Assembly (NCBI RefSeq): GCF_015645445.1
Contig: NZ_JADOGI010000072.1
Location: 1 to 44,856 of the forward strand
Direction of reading: 5' to 3'
Source of the DNA: Nonomuraea cypriaca
GTDB taxonomy: Bacteria; Actinomycetota; Actinomycetes; Streptosporangiales; Streptosporangiaceae
Length of the DNA stretch: 44,856 nt
Below are positions 1-6,336 of the stretch, piece after piece. Under the pieces are notes generated by a model, which saw only the letters and a list, made by a program, of their open reading frames with translations, was not told the DNA's origin and searched no databases. A program made the translations under genes and the position numbers. Position 1 is the first letter of the stretch. Each line of letters begins with the position of its first letter.

Positions 1-770
1 GGGCCGGGCGGGGCGACCACCTGGAGCGCGTCGGCGTTGCCGGGGCTGAGTGCGACCGGGGCCTGCCCCGCGATCAGGTCCGCGGCGCCGAGGCTGGTGT
101 TGACCAGCACCCTGGTGACGTCGCGCAGCCCGAACCGGCTGCCCACGGTGGGCGGCACCAGCACGGACGTGCTCAGGTTACGCTCGCGGCGCAGGTCGCC
201 CAGGACGCCGATCACCGTGTACGCGTGCCTCCCGATGAAGATCGCGGGAGCCCGGTCGAGCCGGGTGATGCCGAGCGCCTTCGCCGCCTGGTCGCCGATC
301 ACCGCCACCCGGTCGCCCCGCTCGATGTGCCCGGCGTCGTAGAACCTGCCCTGGACCATCCTGCCGCGCGCCGCCTCGGGCAGCCCGGTCGTCGCCGCCA
401 GCACGGTCAGGGACTGCGCGGTGACCCTGGTCGGGTCCACGATGTCGGTGGATCGTACGGACAGGTTCGTGCTGTCCTTCGTCTCGGCCATGGCGGCGGC
501 CGACTCCACGCCGCGCAGCCTGGTCAGCCGGTCGACCGCGGTCCATTCCACCAGCGGCACGTTCTCGGATTCGGGGACCTCCACCGTGATGGCGGTGGCG
601 ACCAGCTCGTCGAAGCGGCCGACGATCTGGTTGCCCGCGGTGGCGGCGACGCCGAGCGTGACGACCAGCGTGGTGATGCCGAGCACGGTGCCGAGCGTGG
701 TCAGCGCCGAGCGCACGGGCCTGGCGAGCATGCCGGCGAACGCCTCGCCGAACAGGTCGCGTACGTGCAT
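1..770 (-). CDS. MacB/FtsX-type ABC transporter permease, N-terminal part (gene continues beyond the left edge)
   Basis: The reading frame starts at ATG 768-770 and stays open to base 1, giving 256 residues. A single membrane segment (about residues 18-41, starting ALTTLGTVLGITTL) is followed by a long extracytoplasmic region, as in the MacB periplasmic-core domain that precedes the three C-terminal FtsX helices; those helices lie outside the window. The start codon shares one base with the TGA of the upstream ATPase gene (TGATG), so the two are translationally coupled. Role inferred from context: membrane subunit of a MacB-like exporter or mechanotransmission complex working with the ATPase and the HlyD-type adaptor upstream. 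The exported substrate cannot be told from sequence. Confidence 0.88.
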   Translation of the reverse strand, partial: MHVRDLFGEAFAGMLARPVRSALTTLGTVLGITTLVVTLGVAATAGNQIVGRFDELVATAITVEVPESENVPLVEWTAVDRLTRLRGVESAAAMAETKDSTNLSVRSTDIVDPTRVTAQSLTVLAATTGLPEAARGRMVQGRFYDAGHIERGDRVAVIGDQAAKALGITRLDRAPAIFIGRHAYTVIGVLGDLRRERNLSTSVLVPPTVGSRFGLRDVTRVLVNTSLGAADLIAGQAPVALSPGNADALQVVAPPG

Positions 771-1444
771 CACTCCTCCACCAGCACGCCGTCGGTGATC
801 CGCACCCGCCGCTCGGCGCGCGTGCTGACCTCCCGGTCGTGGGTGATGACCACGATCGTCAGGCCCTGCTCACGCAACTCGTCGAACAGGTCGAGCACCG
901 CCTCGGTGTTACGGCTGTCCAGGTTGCCGGTTGGCTCGTCGCACAGCAGCAGCGACGGCTCACCCATGAGGGCCCTGGCGATGGCCGTGCGCTGGCGCTC
1001 GCCGCCCGACAACCGGTCGGGCGGGAACCCCGTCCGGTGGCCGAGGCCGACCCGCTCCAGCGCCGCCAGGGCCCTGTCCCTTCTGCCCGCGCGAGGCTGA
1101 CGGCCGTAGATCTCGGCGAGCATGACGTTCTCCACCACGCTGCGATGGGACAGCAGGTGGAAGGACTGGAAGACGAAGCCGATGCGCCGGCCGCGCAACC
1201 GGGTCCTGGCGCCGTCGCGCAGCGCGGTGGTCTCGGTGCCGTCGAGCCGGTAGCTGCCTGAGGTGGGCCGGTCCAGCAGGCCCAGCACGTTCAGGAGCGT
1301 GGACTTGCCCGAGCCCGATGGGCCGACGATCGCCACGTAGTCGCCGTGGTCTGCCCGGAGGCGGACGTCGTCGAGGGCGCGTACCGGGGGCTGCGCGGGG
1401 AACTCCCTGCAGATCCCGGTCAGCTCGATGACCGGCTCAGCCAC
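770..1444 (-). CDS. MacB/LolD-type ABC transporter ATP-binding protein
   Basis: A complete 224-residue ATPase. Walker A is GPSGSGKST (41-49), the Q-loop lies in FVFQSFHLL near 90, the signature is LSGGERQ (145-151), Walker B is LLLCDEPTGNLD (165-176) and the H-loop His is near 202. The PTGNLD extension of Walker B is typical of the MacB/LolD/FtsE group. It overlaps the end of the adaptor gene by 8 bases and its TGA overlaps the permease ATG, so adaptor, ATPase and permease form one transcription unit. Role: cytoplasmic energiser of the exporter. Family assignment is firm; the substrate is unknown. Confidence 0.95.
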   Translation of the reverse strand: MAEPVIELTGICREFPAQPPVRALDDVRLRADHGDYVAIVGPSGSGKSTLLNVLGLLDRPTSGSYRLDGTETTALRDGARTRLRGRRIGFVFQSFHLLSHRSVVENVMLAEIYGRQPRAGRRDRALAALERVGLGHRTGFPPDRLSGGERQRTAIARALMGEPSLLLCDEPTGNLDSRNTEAVLDLFDELREQGLTIVVITHDREVSTRAERRVRITDGVLVEE

Positions 1445-3194
1445 CGCTGATCACCACCCGGTCGCCCTCCTTGAGCGCGCCGGTGACCTCGACGTTCCCG
1501 TCGGCGGCCAGGCCGGTGCGCACCTCGACGTCCCTGGTCTTGTCGGTGGCGTACTCGACCCGGACCCGTGCTCTGCCGTCCGCCGAGGTGATCACCGCGG
1601 CCACCGGCACCACCAGCACCGGGTCATCGGTCGCGCCCACCGTCACCCGCGTCGTCACCGCCGTCCCCACCTTCAGCCCCTTCGCCGAGGCGGGGGTGAG
1701 CAGGACGGGCTGGGCGCCGTCCTGCGGCTCCTCGGCGCCCGGCACCTTGGCCTTGTCGCCGACCGCGGTGAGCGTCGCCGGGTACGTCTTGCCCGTGTCG
1801 GCCTCGATGGTCGCCTTCATGCCTGGCCGCAGCAGGCCGGACTCGGCCGCCTCCACCGACCCCGTCACCATGAACGTCGAACTGGTCACCGTGGCGACCT
1901 CGTCCTCGACGCGCTGCCCGGCCTTCGCCGTGACCTTCTGCACCCGGGCGGGCAGCTTCGGCAGGAACACGACCTCGCCGGGCGGGACAGACGTCCCGTA
2001 CGTACGCGCGAACTCGGCCAGCATCGACTTCGCCGCCGCCACGTCCTTCTTCGCGTTGGCCACCTTGAGCCTGGTGGGGGAGAGCTGCCTGGCCTGGCGC
2101 AGCGCCTGGTCGGCCGTGACCTGCGCGTCCTTCGCCGTCCGGACAGCCTTGCGCAGCTCTGTCAGCCTGTCGTCCCTGGCCTGCCCGGCCTCCTCCAGAA
2201 CCCGGTCGCGCGCCTCCCTGGCCGCCGCCAGATCGGCCCTGGCGTTGCCGGCCCGCATCTCCAGCAAGCGCGTGTCGACAGGAGACCGTGTGTCGACAGG
2301 AGAGGTCGTCGCGGTGATCCCCGGTTGCGGCGTGGTGGTCGCGGTCACCACCGGCGCCGGGGGGTTCTCGGCCGCGTCCAGGGCCTGCACGGCCGCCGCC
2401 AGCTTCTCCTCGGCCGCGCGCACGGCCGTGTCCGCCGCCGCCAGCTTGGTCTCGTCCTCGAGCGTCAGCTCCCGCGACTCCGCCTGGTCCAGCGCGCTCC
2501 GCGCCGCCTTCGCGTCGGCCTCGGCGTTGTCCAGCTTGACCTTCAAGGGCAGCACGTCCCGCCCCCGGTCAAGCTCCTGCCGGTGGGTGGCGAGGGTCTC
2601 CTCTGCCGTCTGTACGGCCCTGCGCAACGTGTCGTACGCCTGCCGATCGGGCAGCGTCGGCTGCTGGGCCTCGTACCCCTTCTTGGTGTAGAGCCTGGTC
2701 ACCGCGGCGATCGTGGCCTGGTCGAACACGCCGGACGTGGGGCCGCCGAAGCCCAGCCTGCGCAGCGCCCGCTGCAACTGCTCGACGTCGTCGCCCTTGG
2801 CGCCGGGCGCGATCGTCCTGTGCATCGGCACGGACCCGCGCAGCGCGAACACCGGGCGGCCGTTGACCTCCATCAGCACCGCCCCCTCCTTGAGCCGGCC
2901 CTGGCGCGGCGCCCGGGTGGCCCGCTGCAGCTCGGACGTGCCGCCGACCACCCCCGCCAGGCTGATCGGCAGCGGCGAGCCGTATTCGAGGGTGCCGCTG
3001 ACCACGACGGTGCTGACGAGCTCGCGGTGCTCGACGGCGGCGGTGACGAGCGAGGGCTCGGGGGCGGCGCGGCGGGCCGCCTCGTCGGCGGGCGAGCGCA
3101 GCCGGGTGCTCACCGCCCAGCCCGCCGCGGCGACGAGCACGACGCCGGCGACGGTGCCGGTGAGGACCTTGCGTGGGGATTTCATGAGAGGCAT
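1437..3194 (-). CDS. HlyD/MacA-like adaptor with peptidoglycan-binding domain
   Basis: 585 residues: an uncleaved signal-anchor helix (about 10-29), a barrel-like segment, a PG_binding_1 domain (about 128-172, core KGDDVEQLQRALRRLGF), a long charged, Ala-rich coiled-coil hairpin (about 185-400) and a C-terminal beta-barrel half ending in DRVVISGG. An ATG nine bases further in (3185) would give MKSPRKV and is an equally good start; neither has a clear Shine-Dalgarno. Family knowledge: MacA-type adaptors connect inner-membrane MacB to the outside; in monoderm actinomycetes the PG-binding domain may anchor the complex to the wall. Within the hairpin an 18-bp in-frame duplication (starting near 2272 and 2290) gives two PVDTR units. 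The gene lies 15 bp after the upstream lipoprotein, so it is probably in the same operon. Confidence 0.9.
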   Translation of the reverse strand: MPLMKSPRKVLTGTVAGVVLVAAAGWAVSTRLRSPADEAARRAAPEPSLVTAAVEHRELVSTVVVSGTLEYGSPLPISLAGVVGGTSELQRATRAPRQGRLKEGAVLMEVNGRPVFALRGSVPMHRTIAPGAKGDDVEQLQRALRRLGFGGPTSGVFDQATIAAVTRLYTKKGYEAQQPTLPDRQAYDTLRRAVQTAEETLATHRQELDRGRDVLPLKVKLDNAEADAKAARSALDQAESRELTLEDETKLAAADTAVRAAEEKLAAAVQALDAAENPPAPVVTATTTPQPGITATTSPVDTRSPVDTRLLEMRAGNARADLAAAREARDRVLEEAGQARDDRLTELRKAVRTAKDAQVTADQALRQARQLSPTRLKVANAKKDVAAAKSMLAEFARTYGTSVPPGEVVFLPKLPARVQKVTAKAGQRVEDEVATVTSSTFMVTGSVEAAESGLLRPGMKATIEADTGKTYPATLTAVGDKAKVPGAEEPQDGAQPVLLTPASAKGLKVGTAVTTRVTVGATDDPVLVVPVAAVITSADGRARVRVEYATDKTRDVEVRTGLAADGNVEVTGALKEGDRVVISGG

Positions 3195-3209
3195 CCGAAG
3201 GCGAGGGCT

Positions 3210-4040
3210 TTATGGGAGGTGCCAGGCGAACTGGTCGTCGATCCGCCGCCCGATCGCCGTTTGCCGTGGCTCGTAGGCCGGGTAGAAGCTCTTGCCGCAT
3301 TCCAGGTCGTCGAGTGCGGCCTTGATCTCCTTGTTCAGGTGCTGCCTGGCCTGAACCGAGGAGACGTGCTCGCGCAGCCTCGTCTGCTCGGTCGCGAAGA
3401 TCCGGCCGCGATCCGCCATGGCCGTCGGTTTGGTGTCATCGAAGGTGTGGCCCTTGCTCTTCATGCAGCCGGCCATGGCGGCGGCCAGCTCCACCAGTCC
3501 GGGGTCGCCGTCGAGTTCGCGGCCAATCGCCTGTTCGCGGGCCGTGAGCATCTGGATGAGATGGTCTGAGGCCGACTTCAGGGTCAGGCCGAGGGCCTGC
3601 TTGCCCGCCCTGATCGCGCAGGTGTCCTTCGCCTTCATGTAAGCCTGCGCCTGGGCCGTGGAGAGCTTGCTCACGATCTTCATATTCGGGTCCGCTGCGG
3701 CGGCGTCCGCGCCTGACTGGCGCATCATCTCCTCGGGGTAGACCTCAAAGGCCCAGGCCCCGAAACCGTATTTTTGGCGATATTTCAGCATCGCCTGGTA
3801 ATCACCGGCGGCGCGCTTGCGCTCCTCCTCGGTCTTCTCCTGCTTCGGAGGCACGTACGCGACGTACTTGAAGCCCTGCTGCTTCATGCAGTCGGCCTTG
3901 ATCGCTTCGAACCGCTGCTTCTTGCCGGCGGCCGGGCTGGGCGAGGGCGACGTCGCGGCGCTCTCCGCGGTGCCCCCGCAGCCGCAGAGCACGGCCGCTG
4001 CCAACGGCATGGCGAGGGTCAGGCGGGAACTCTTGAACAT
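3210..4040 (-). CDS. Cys-rich lipoprotein, first gene of the MacAB-type operon
   Basis: 276 residues with a lipoprotein signal peptide; the likely lipidated residue is Cys21 in LCGC (a Cys at -2 is slightly unusual). A Ser/Pro linker (SPSPSP) follows. The body has four further cysteines (51, 141, 192, 248), two of them in similar CMKxxG motifs, and all are kept in the paralogue at 4075-4977. Conserved blocks include ADCMKQ-GF-YVAYV and KAALDDLECGK-FYP-Y. Function unknown; context suggests an exported partner of the adaptor/ATPase/permease genes that follow 15 bp downstream. The ATG at 4038-4040 begins about 8 bases after a -10 (TATTAT), so the mRNA is probably leaderless. The even cysteine number outside the cell suggests two disulfides (inference). 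Confidence 0.85.
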   Translation of the reverse strand: MFKSSRLTLAMPLAAAVLCGCGGTAESAATSPSPSPAAGKKQRFEAIKADCMKQQGFKYVAYVPPKQEKTEEERKRAAGDYQAMLKYRQKYGFGAWAFEVYPEEMMRQSGADAAAADPNMKIVSKLSTAQAQAYMKAKDTCAIRAGKQALGLTLKSASDHLIQMLTAREQAIGRELDGDPGLVELAAAMAGCMKSKGHTFDDTKPTAMADRGRIFATEQTRLREHVSSVQARQHLNKEIKAALDDLECGKSFYPAYEPRQTAIGRRIDDQFAWHLP

Positions 4041-4048
4041 GCCGCAGG

Positions 4049-4078
4049 ATAATACTCTGTTGAACGAAGTATGGTCAA
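4049..4078 (-). promoter_or_regulatory. Leaderless promoter with candidate PadR operator in the spacer (lipoprotein-MacAB operon)
   Basis: On the minus strand: -35 TTGACC (4073-4078), 18-bp spacer, -10 TATTAT (4049-4054), and ATG 8 bases later. The spacer centre (4062) carries CGTTCAACA, matching the cores at 4998 and 6281 in position relative to the -10. The -35 overlaps the TGA stop (4075-4077) of the upstream lipoprotein gene. The left flank TTGACCATA matches that of the 4982-5014 site; the right flank is degenerate, so this operator should be weaker (inference). Confidence 0.7.
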
Positions 4079-4977
4079 CTCGTGCCGAAGCCGAACTGCT
4101 CGTTGACCTGCCTGTCGACTGCCGACTGCTTCGGCTGGTAGGTGGGATAGAAGTCCTTGCCGCACTCCAGGTCGTCGAGCGCGGCCTTGATCTCCCTGTC
4201 GAGATAGGGCCTGGCCTGCTCGGGGCTGAGGGTGGGCGCGTAGATGAGCGGGACCTCGCCCTCCTTCGGCGGAGGGGCGACGTCGGGCACGTCGTCGCGC
4301 TGCTCCCGGCCGAGCCTGTCCTCCTGCGCGCGGAACACCGTGCTGCCGTGCTCCGACATGGCCGTCGGCGAGGTGTCGCCGACGGCGTAGCCCTTGCCCT
4401 TCAGGCACGTGGCCATGTCGGCGGCCGGCTCCACCAGTCGCGGATCGCTGTTGAGCGCGCTCTTGAGTGCCCGGTCTCTGGCGGTGTACATCGCGGCCAT
4501 GTAGTCCGTGTCCGACTTGATGTCCAGGCCGAGCACCTCATTGGCCGCCGTCGTCATGCAGCCGTTCAGTGCCTTGTGGTACGCCTGCAGCTGCGACTTG
4601 GAGAGCGCGGACTGGATGGCCCAGTTGGGGTTGATCTCTGGGTTGTCGGGCTTGACCGCCGGGTTGCCCATCTCCTTGGGGTAGACGTACAGGGCGAACA
4701 CCCCGAAGCCGTATTTTTCGCGGTATTTCCGCATCGCCTCGTAGTCGCCGGAGGCGCGCCTGCGGTCCTCCTCGGTCGTCTGCCGTGTGGGCTGCACGTA
4801 CGCGACGTACCTGAAGCCCCGCTGCTTCATGCAGTCCGCCTTCGCCGCTTCGAGCTGATGCCTCTTGCCCGCGGCGGCCGGGCTGGGCGAGGGCGCGGCG
4901 CTCCCGGCGGCGCCCCCGCAGCCGCTGAGGACTGCCAGGCCGAGTACGGCCAAGGTCGGAAGGGATGGCTTGAGCAT
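4075..4977 (-). CDS. Cys-rich lipoprotein, paralogue of the 3210-4040 gene
   Basis: 300 residues from ATG 4977: signal peptide, lipobox LSGC with lipidated Cys20, Ser/Pro/Ala linker, then a domain alignable to the neighbour along its length, with the same four cysteines (49, 140, 191, 272) and the closing block KAALDDLECGKDFYPTY. It has an extra roughly 25-residue acidic/Pro insert near 225-250. An ATG four codons upstream (4989) would lie inside the -10 hexamer, so I choose 4977, which also aligns with the paralogue's MFKSSRL as MLKPSLP. Tandem duplication is evident because the promoter is shared too. Function unknown; probably surface-exposed and linked to the MacAB-like exporter. Confidence 0.85.
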   Translation of the reverse strand: MLKPSLPTLAVLGLAVLSGCGGAAGSAAPSPSPAAAGKRHQLEAAKADCMKQRGFRYVAYVQPTRQTTEEDRRRASGDYEAMRKYREKYGFGVFALYVYPKEMGNPAVKPDNPEINPNWAIQSALSKSQLQAYHKALNGCMTTAANEVLGLDIKSDTDYMAAMYTARDRALKSALNSDPRLVEPAADMATCLKGKGYAVGDTSPTAMSEHGSTVFRAQEDRLGREQRDDVPDVAPPPKEGEVPLIYAPTLSPEQARPYLDREIKAALDDLECGKDFYPTYQPKQSAVDRQVNEQFGFGTS

Positions 4978-4981
4978 GCTC

Positions 4982-5014
4982 TTGACCATACTCCGTTCAA
5001 CGTAATATGGTCAA
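4982..5014 (-). promoter_or_regulatory. 33-bp palindromic operator/promoter of the second lipoprotein gene
   Basis: A near-perfect inverted repeat: arms TTGACCATA (4982-4990) and TATGGTCAA (5006-5014), with a central palindrome CGTTCAACG (4994-5002). Read on the minus strand it contains -35 TTGACC (5009-5014), an 18-bp spacer and -10 TATGGT (4985-4990), with ATG 4977 starting 7 bases beyond. Operator and promoter therefore coincide. The TGA stop of the upstream membrane-protein gene (5011-5013) lies inside the -35, the same arrangement as at 4049-4078. The likely ligand is the PadR protein encoded at 5937-6260 (inference). Confidence 0.75.
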
Positions 5015-5940
5015 TCCACGCAGTACCTCGGCTGCCGGAACGGCGCCAGCGCCGCACCCAGGGTCAGCAGGAGCAGCACCCCCCAGTACGCGAGGTGCTG
5101 CCTGGTCAGCACGTCGGCGTGCAGCAGCACCTGACCGGAGGCGGCCGCCAGGTAGATCCCCGCGCCGAGCGCCCACCGGTGGTCGCGGGCCAGGTAGCCG
5201 CCCGCCACCGCCAGCCCGAACGCCGTGCCCTCGACGGCCATCCTGCTCAGGCTCAGCGGGAATGCCGTCTCCACCGCCATCCACGCCGGCCCCGCCCACG
5301 CGGCGCCCACGACCGCCGCCCACCACCACCATGACCTGACCCGCACCGGCCGCCGCCGCGCCGTGAGCACCAGCAGCCCGATCAGCACGACCGCGTAGCC
5401 CCCTGCGACCACGAGCGGGTCGCTGTCCGCGAACAGCCCCCGGTCGCTGAGGAACGACGGCTGGACCGGCAGCAGGGTGACGTCGAACGGCTGACGGCCG
5501 TCCGCGACCGCGACCGCCTTCACGCCGGTGACGAGGGTGAGCAGGAACGCCGCGGTCAGCCGACCGCGCTGGACGGCCAGCAGCGCGAGCGCCGACAGCA
5601 GGATCCACAGCGGCATCGCGCCCGCGTAAGGCAGCAACGCCGCCAGGTTGGCCGCCGCCACGGCCATGACGCCCAGGTGCAGGCCGTCCGCCCAGGCAGG
5701 GCCCGCCGCCTGGGCGACGATCCGGCTGCGCACACCGCCCGCCAGGAGGCCCCACGCCTCCCGGAGCACCGGAACCGTCCGGCCTGGCCCGGCCGACTCC
5801 AGCAGGACGTCGAGCAACTCGTCGCCGTGCGCGGCGCGGTACTCCTTCGGGTACGCGAGCAGCAGCCGGCGGTAGCGGCGCTCCAGCGCCCGCGTGCTCC
5901 CGATGGACTCGACGGGCTCGACGGGCTCGACGGCCGTCAT
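5011..5940 (-). CDS. Multi-pass membrane protein co-transcribed with PadR
   Basis: 309 residues. A cytoplasmic N-terminal segment with the recurring actinobacterial motif YPKEYRAAHGDELLDVLLE (about 31-49) is followed by roughly seven to eight hydrophobic segments rich in Leu/Ala/Val. The start ATG overlaps the PadR stop (ATGA, 5937-5940), so it is translationally coupled to the repressor. Proteins with this N-terminal motif are commonly found beside PadR genes; no enzymatic motif is visible and the function is unknown. A short EPVEPVE repeat occurs at the N-terminus. Plausible roles are a membrane sensor or antagonist for PadR, or a stress-related integral membrane protein (inference only). 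Confidence 0.8.
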   Translation of the reverse strand: MTAVEPVEPVESIGSTRALERRYRRLLLAYPKEYRAAHGDELLDVLLESAGPGRTVPVLREAWGLLAGGVRSRIVAQAAGPAWADGLHLGVMAVAAANLAALLPYAGAMPLWILLSALALLAVQRGRLTAAFLLTLVTGVKAVAVADGRQPFDVTLLPVQPSFLSDRGLFADSDPLVVAGGYAVVLIGLLVLTARRRPVRVRSWWWWAAVVGAAWAGPAWMAVETAFPLSLSRMAVEGTAFGLAVAGGYLARDHRWALGAGIYLAAASGQVLLHADVLTRQHLAYWGVLLLLTLGAALAPFRQPRYCVD

Positions 5941-6260
5941 GGGGTCGTCGGCCGCAGGACGAGGGAGGCGGCCGCCTGCATCCGTCTGGCCTCGGCCTCC
6001 ACGAGCGCCTGGCCCTGGTCGGTGATCCTGAAGTAGCGGCGGTTGCGGCCGTTGACGGTCTCCTCGCGGTCCACGGTGATCACTCCGCGCTCGTTCAGGC
6101 GTTCGAGGATGCCGTAGAGGGTGCCGACCGACGGCTGGACCCGGCCCTCCGACAGCTCCTTGATCGACTTGCTGATCGCGTGCCCGTGCAGCGGTCCTGA
6201 GCGCAGGGCGGTGAGCACGAAGTACATCGGCTCGCTGACTTCTGACGTTCCCCTCGGCAT
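5937..6260 (-). CDS. PadR-family transcriptional regulator
   Basis: 107 residues with the typical PadR N-terminal winged helix: MYFVLTALRSGPLHGHAI, then ELSEGRVQPSVGTLYGILERL as recognition region, and GRNRRYFRITDQGQ as the wing. It has only a short C-terminal helix (small PadR subfamily). The ATG lies 8 bases after a -10 (TAATCT), so the mRNA is probably leaderless. Its own promoter carries the operator core shared with the two lipoprotein promoters, so autoregulation and control of the whole 1-6260 module are likely (inference). The downstream membrane protein overlaps by 4 bases. Family knowledge: PadR proteins are mostly repressors released by small molecules or cell-envelope drugs. Confidence 0.92.
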   Translation of the reverse strand: MPRGTSEVSEPMYFVLTALRSGPLHGHAISKSIKELSEGRVQPSVGTLYGILERLNERGVITVDREETVNGRNRRYFRITDQGQALVEAEARRMQAAASLVLRPTTP

Positions 6261-6267
6261 GGGACCG

Positions 6268-6297
6268 AGATTATTCCGTTGAACGAAGCGTCCGCAA
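6268..6297 (-). promoter_or_regulatory. padR promoter with candidate auto-operator
   Basis: Minus strand: -35 TTGCGG (6292-6297), 18-bp spacer, -10 TAATCT (6268-6273), ATG 6260 after 7 bases. The spacer centre (6281) carries CGTTCAACG (6277-6285), preceded by CTT as in the 4049-4078 promoter (11 identical bases, CTTCGTTCAAC). The outer TTGACCATA arms of the 33-bp site are absent here. Confidence 0.65.
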
Positions 6298-6328
6298 CGC
6301 CCGGCGGCCCCTGGGAGGCCGCCGGGCG
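6298..6328 (-). terminator. Strong GC hairpin between the cellulase and padR
   Basis: A perfect 12-bp stem, 6298-6309 with 6317-6328, around a 7-base loop (CCTGGGA). It lies just after the cellulase stop and just before the padR -35 on the same strand. There is no U-tract, as is common for actinobacterial terminators. It should insulate padR from cellulase transcription. Confidence 0.7.
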
Positions 6329-6336
6329 GACGGGGA

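Noticed and set aside
1428..3569. A 713-codon plus-strand frame opposite the adaptor and lipoprotein
   Set aside because: Arg/Gly/Leu-rich sequence with no recognisable domain; the opposite strand has clear HlyD and lipoprotein features.
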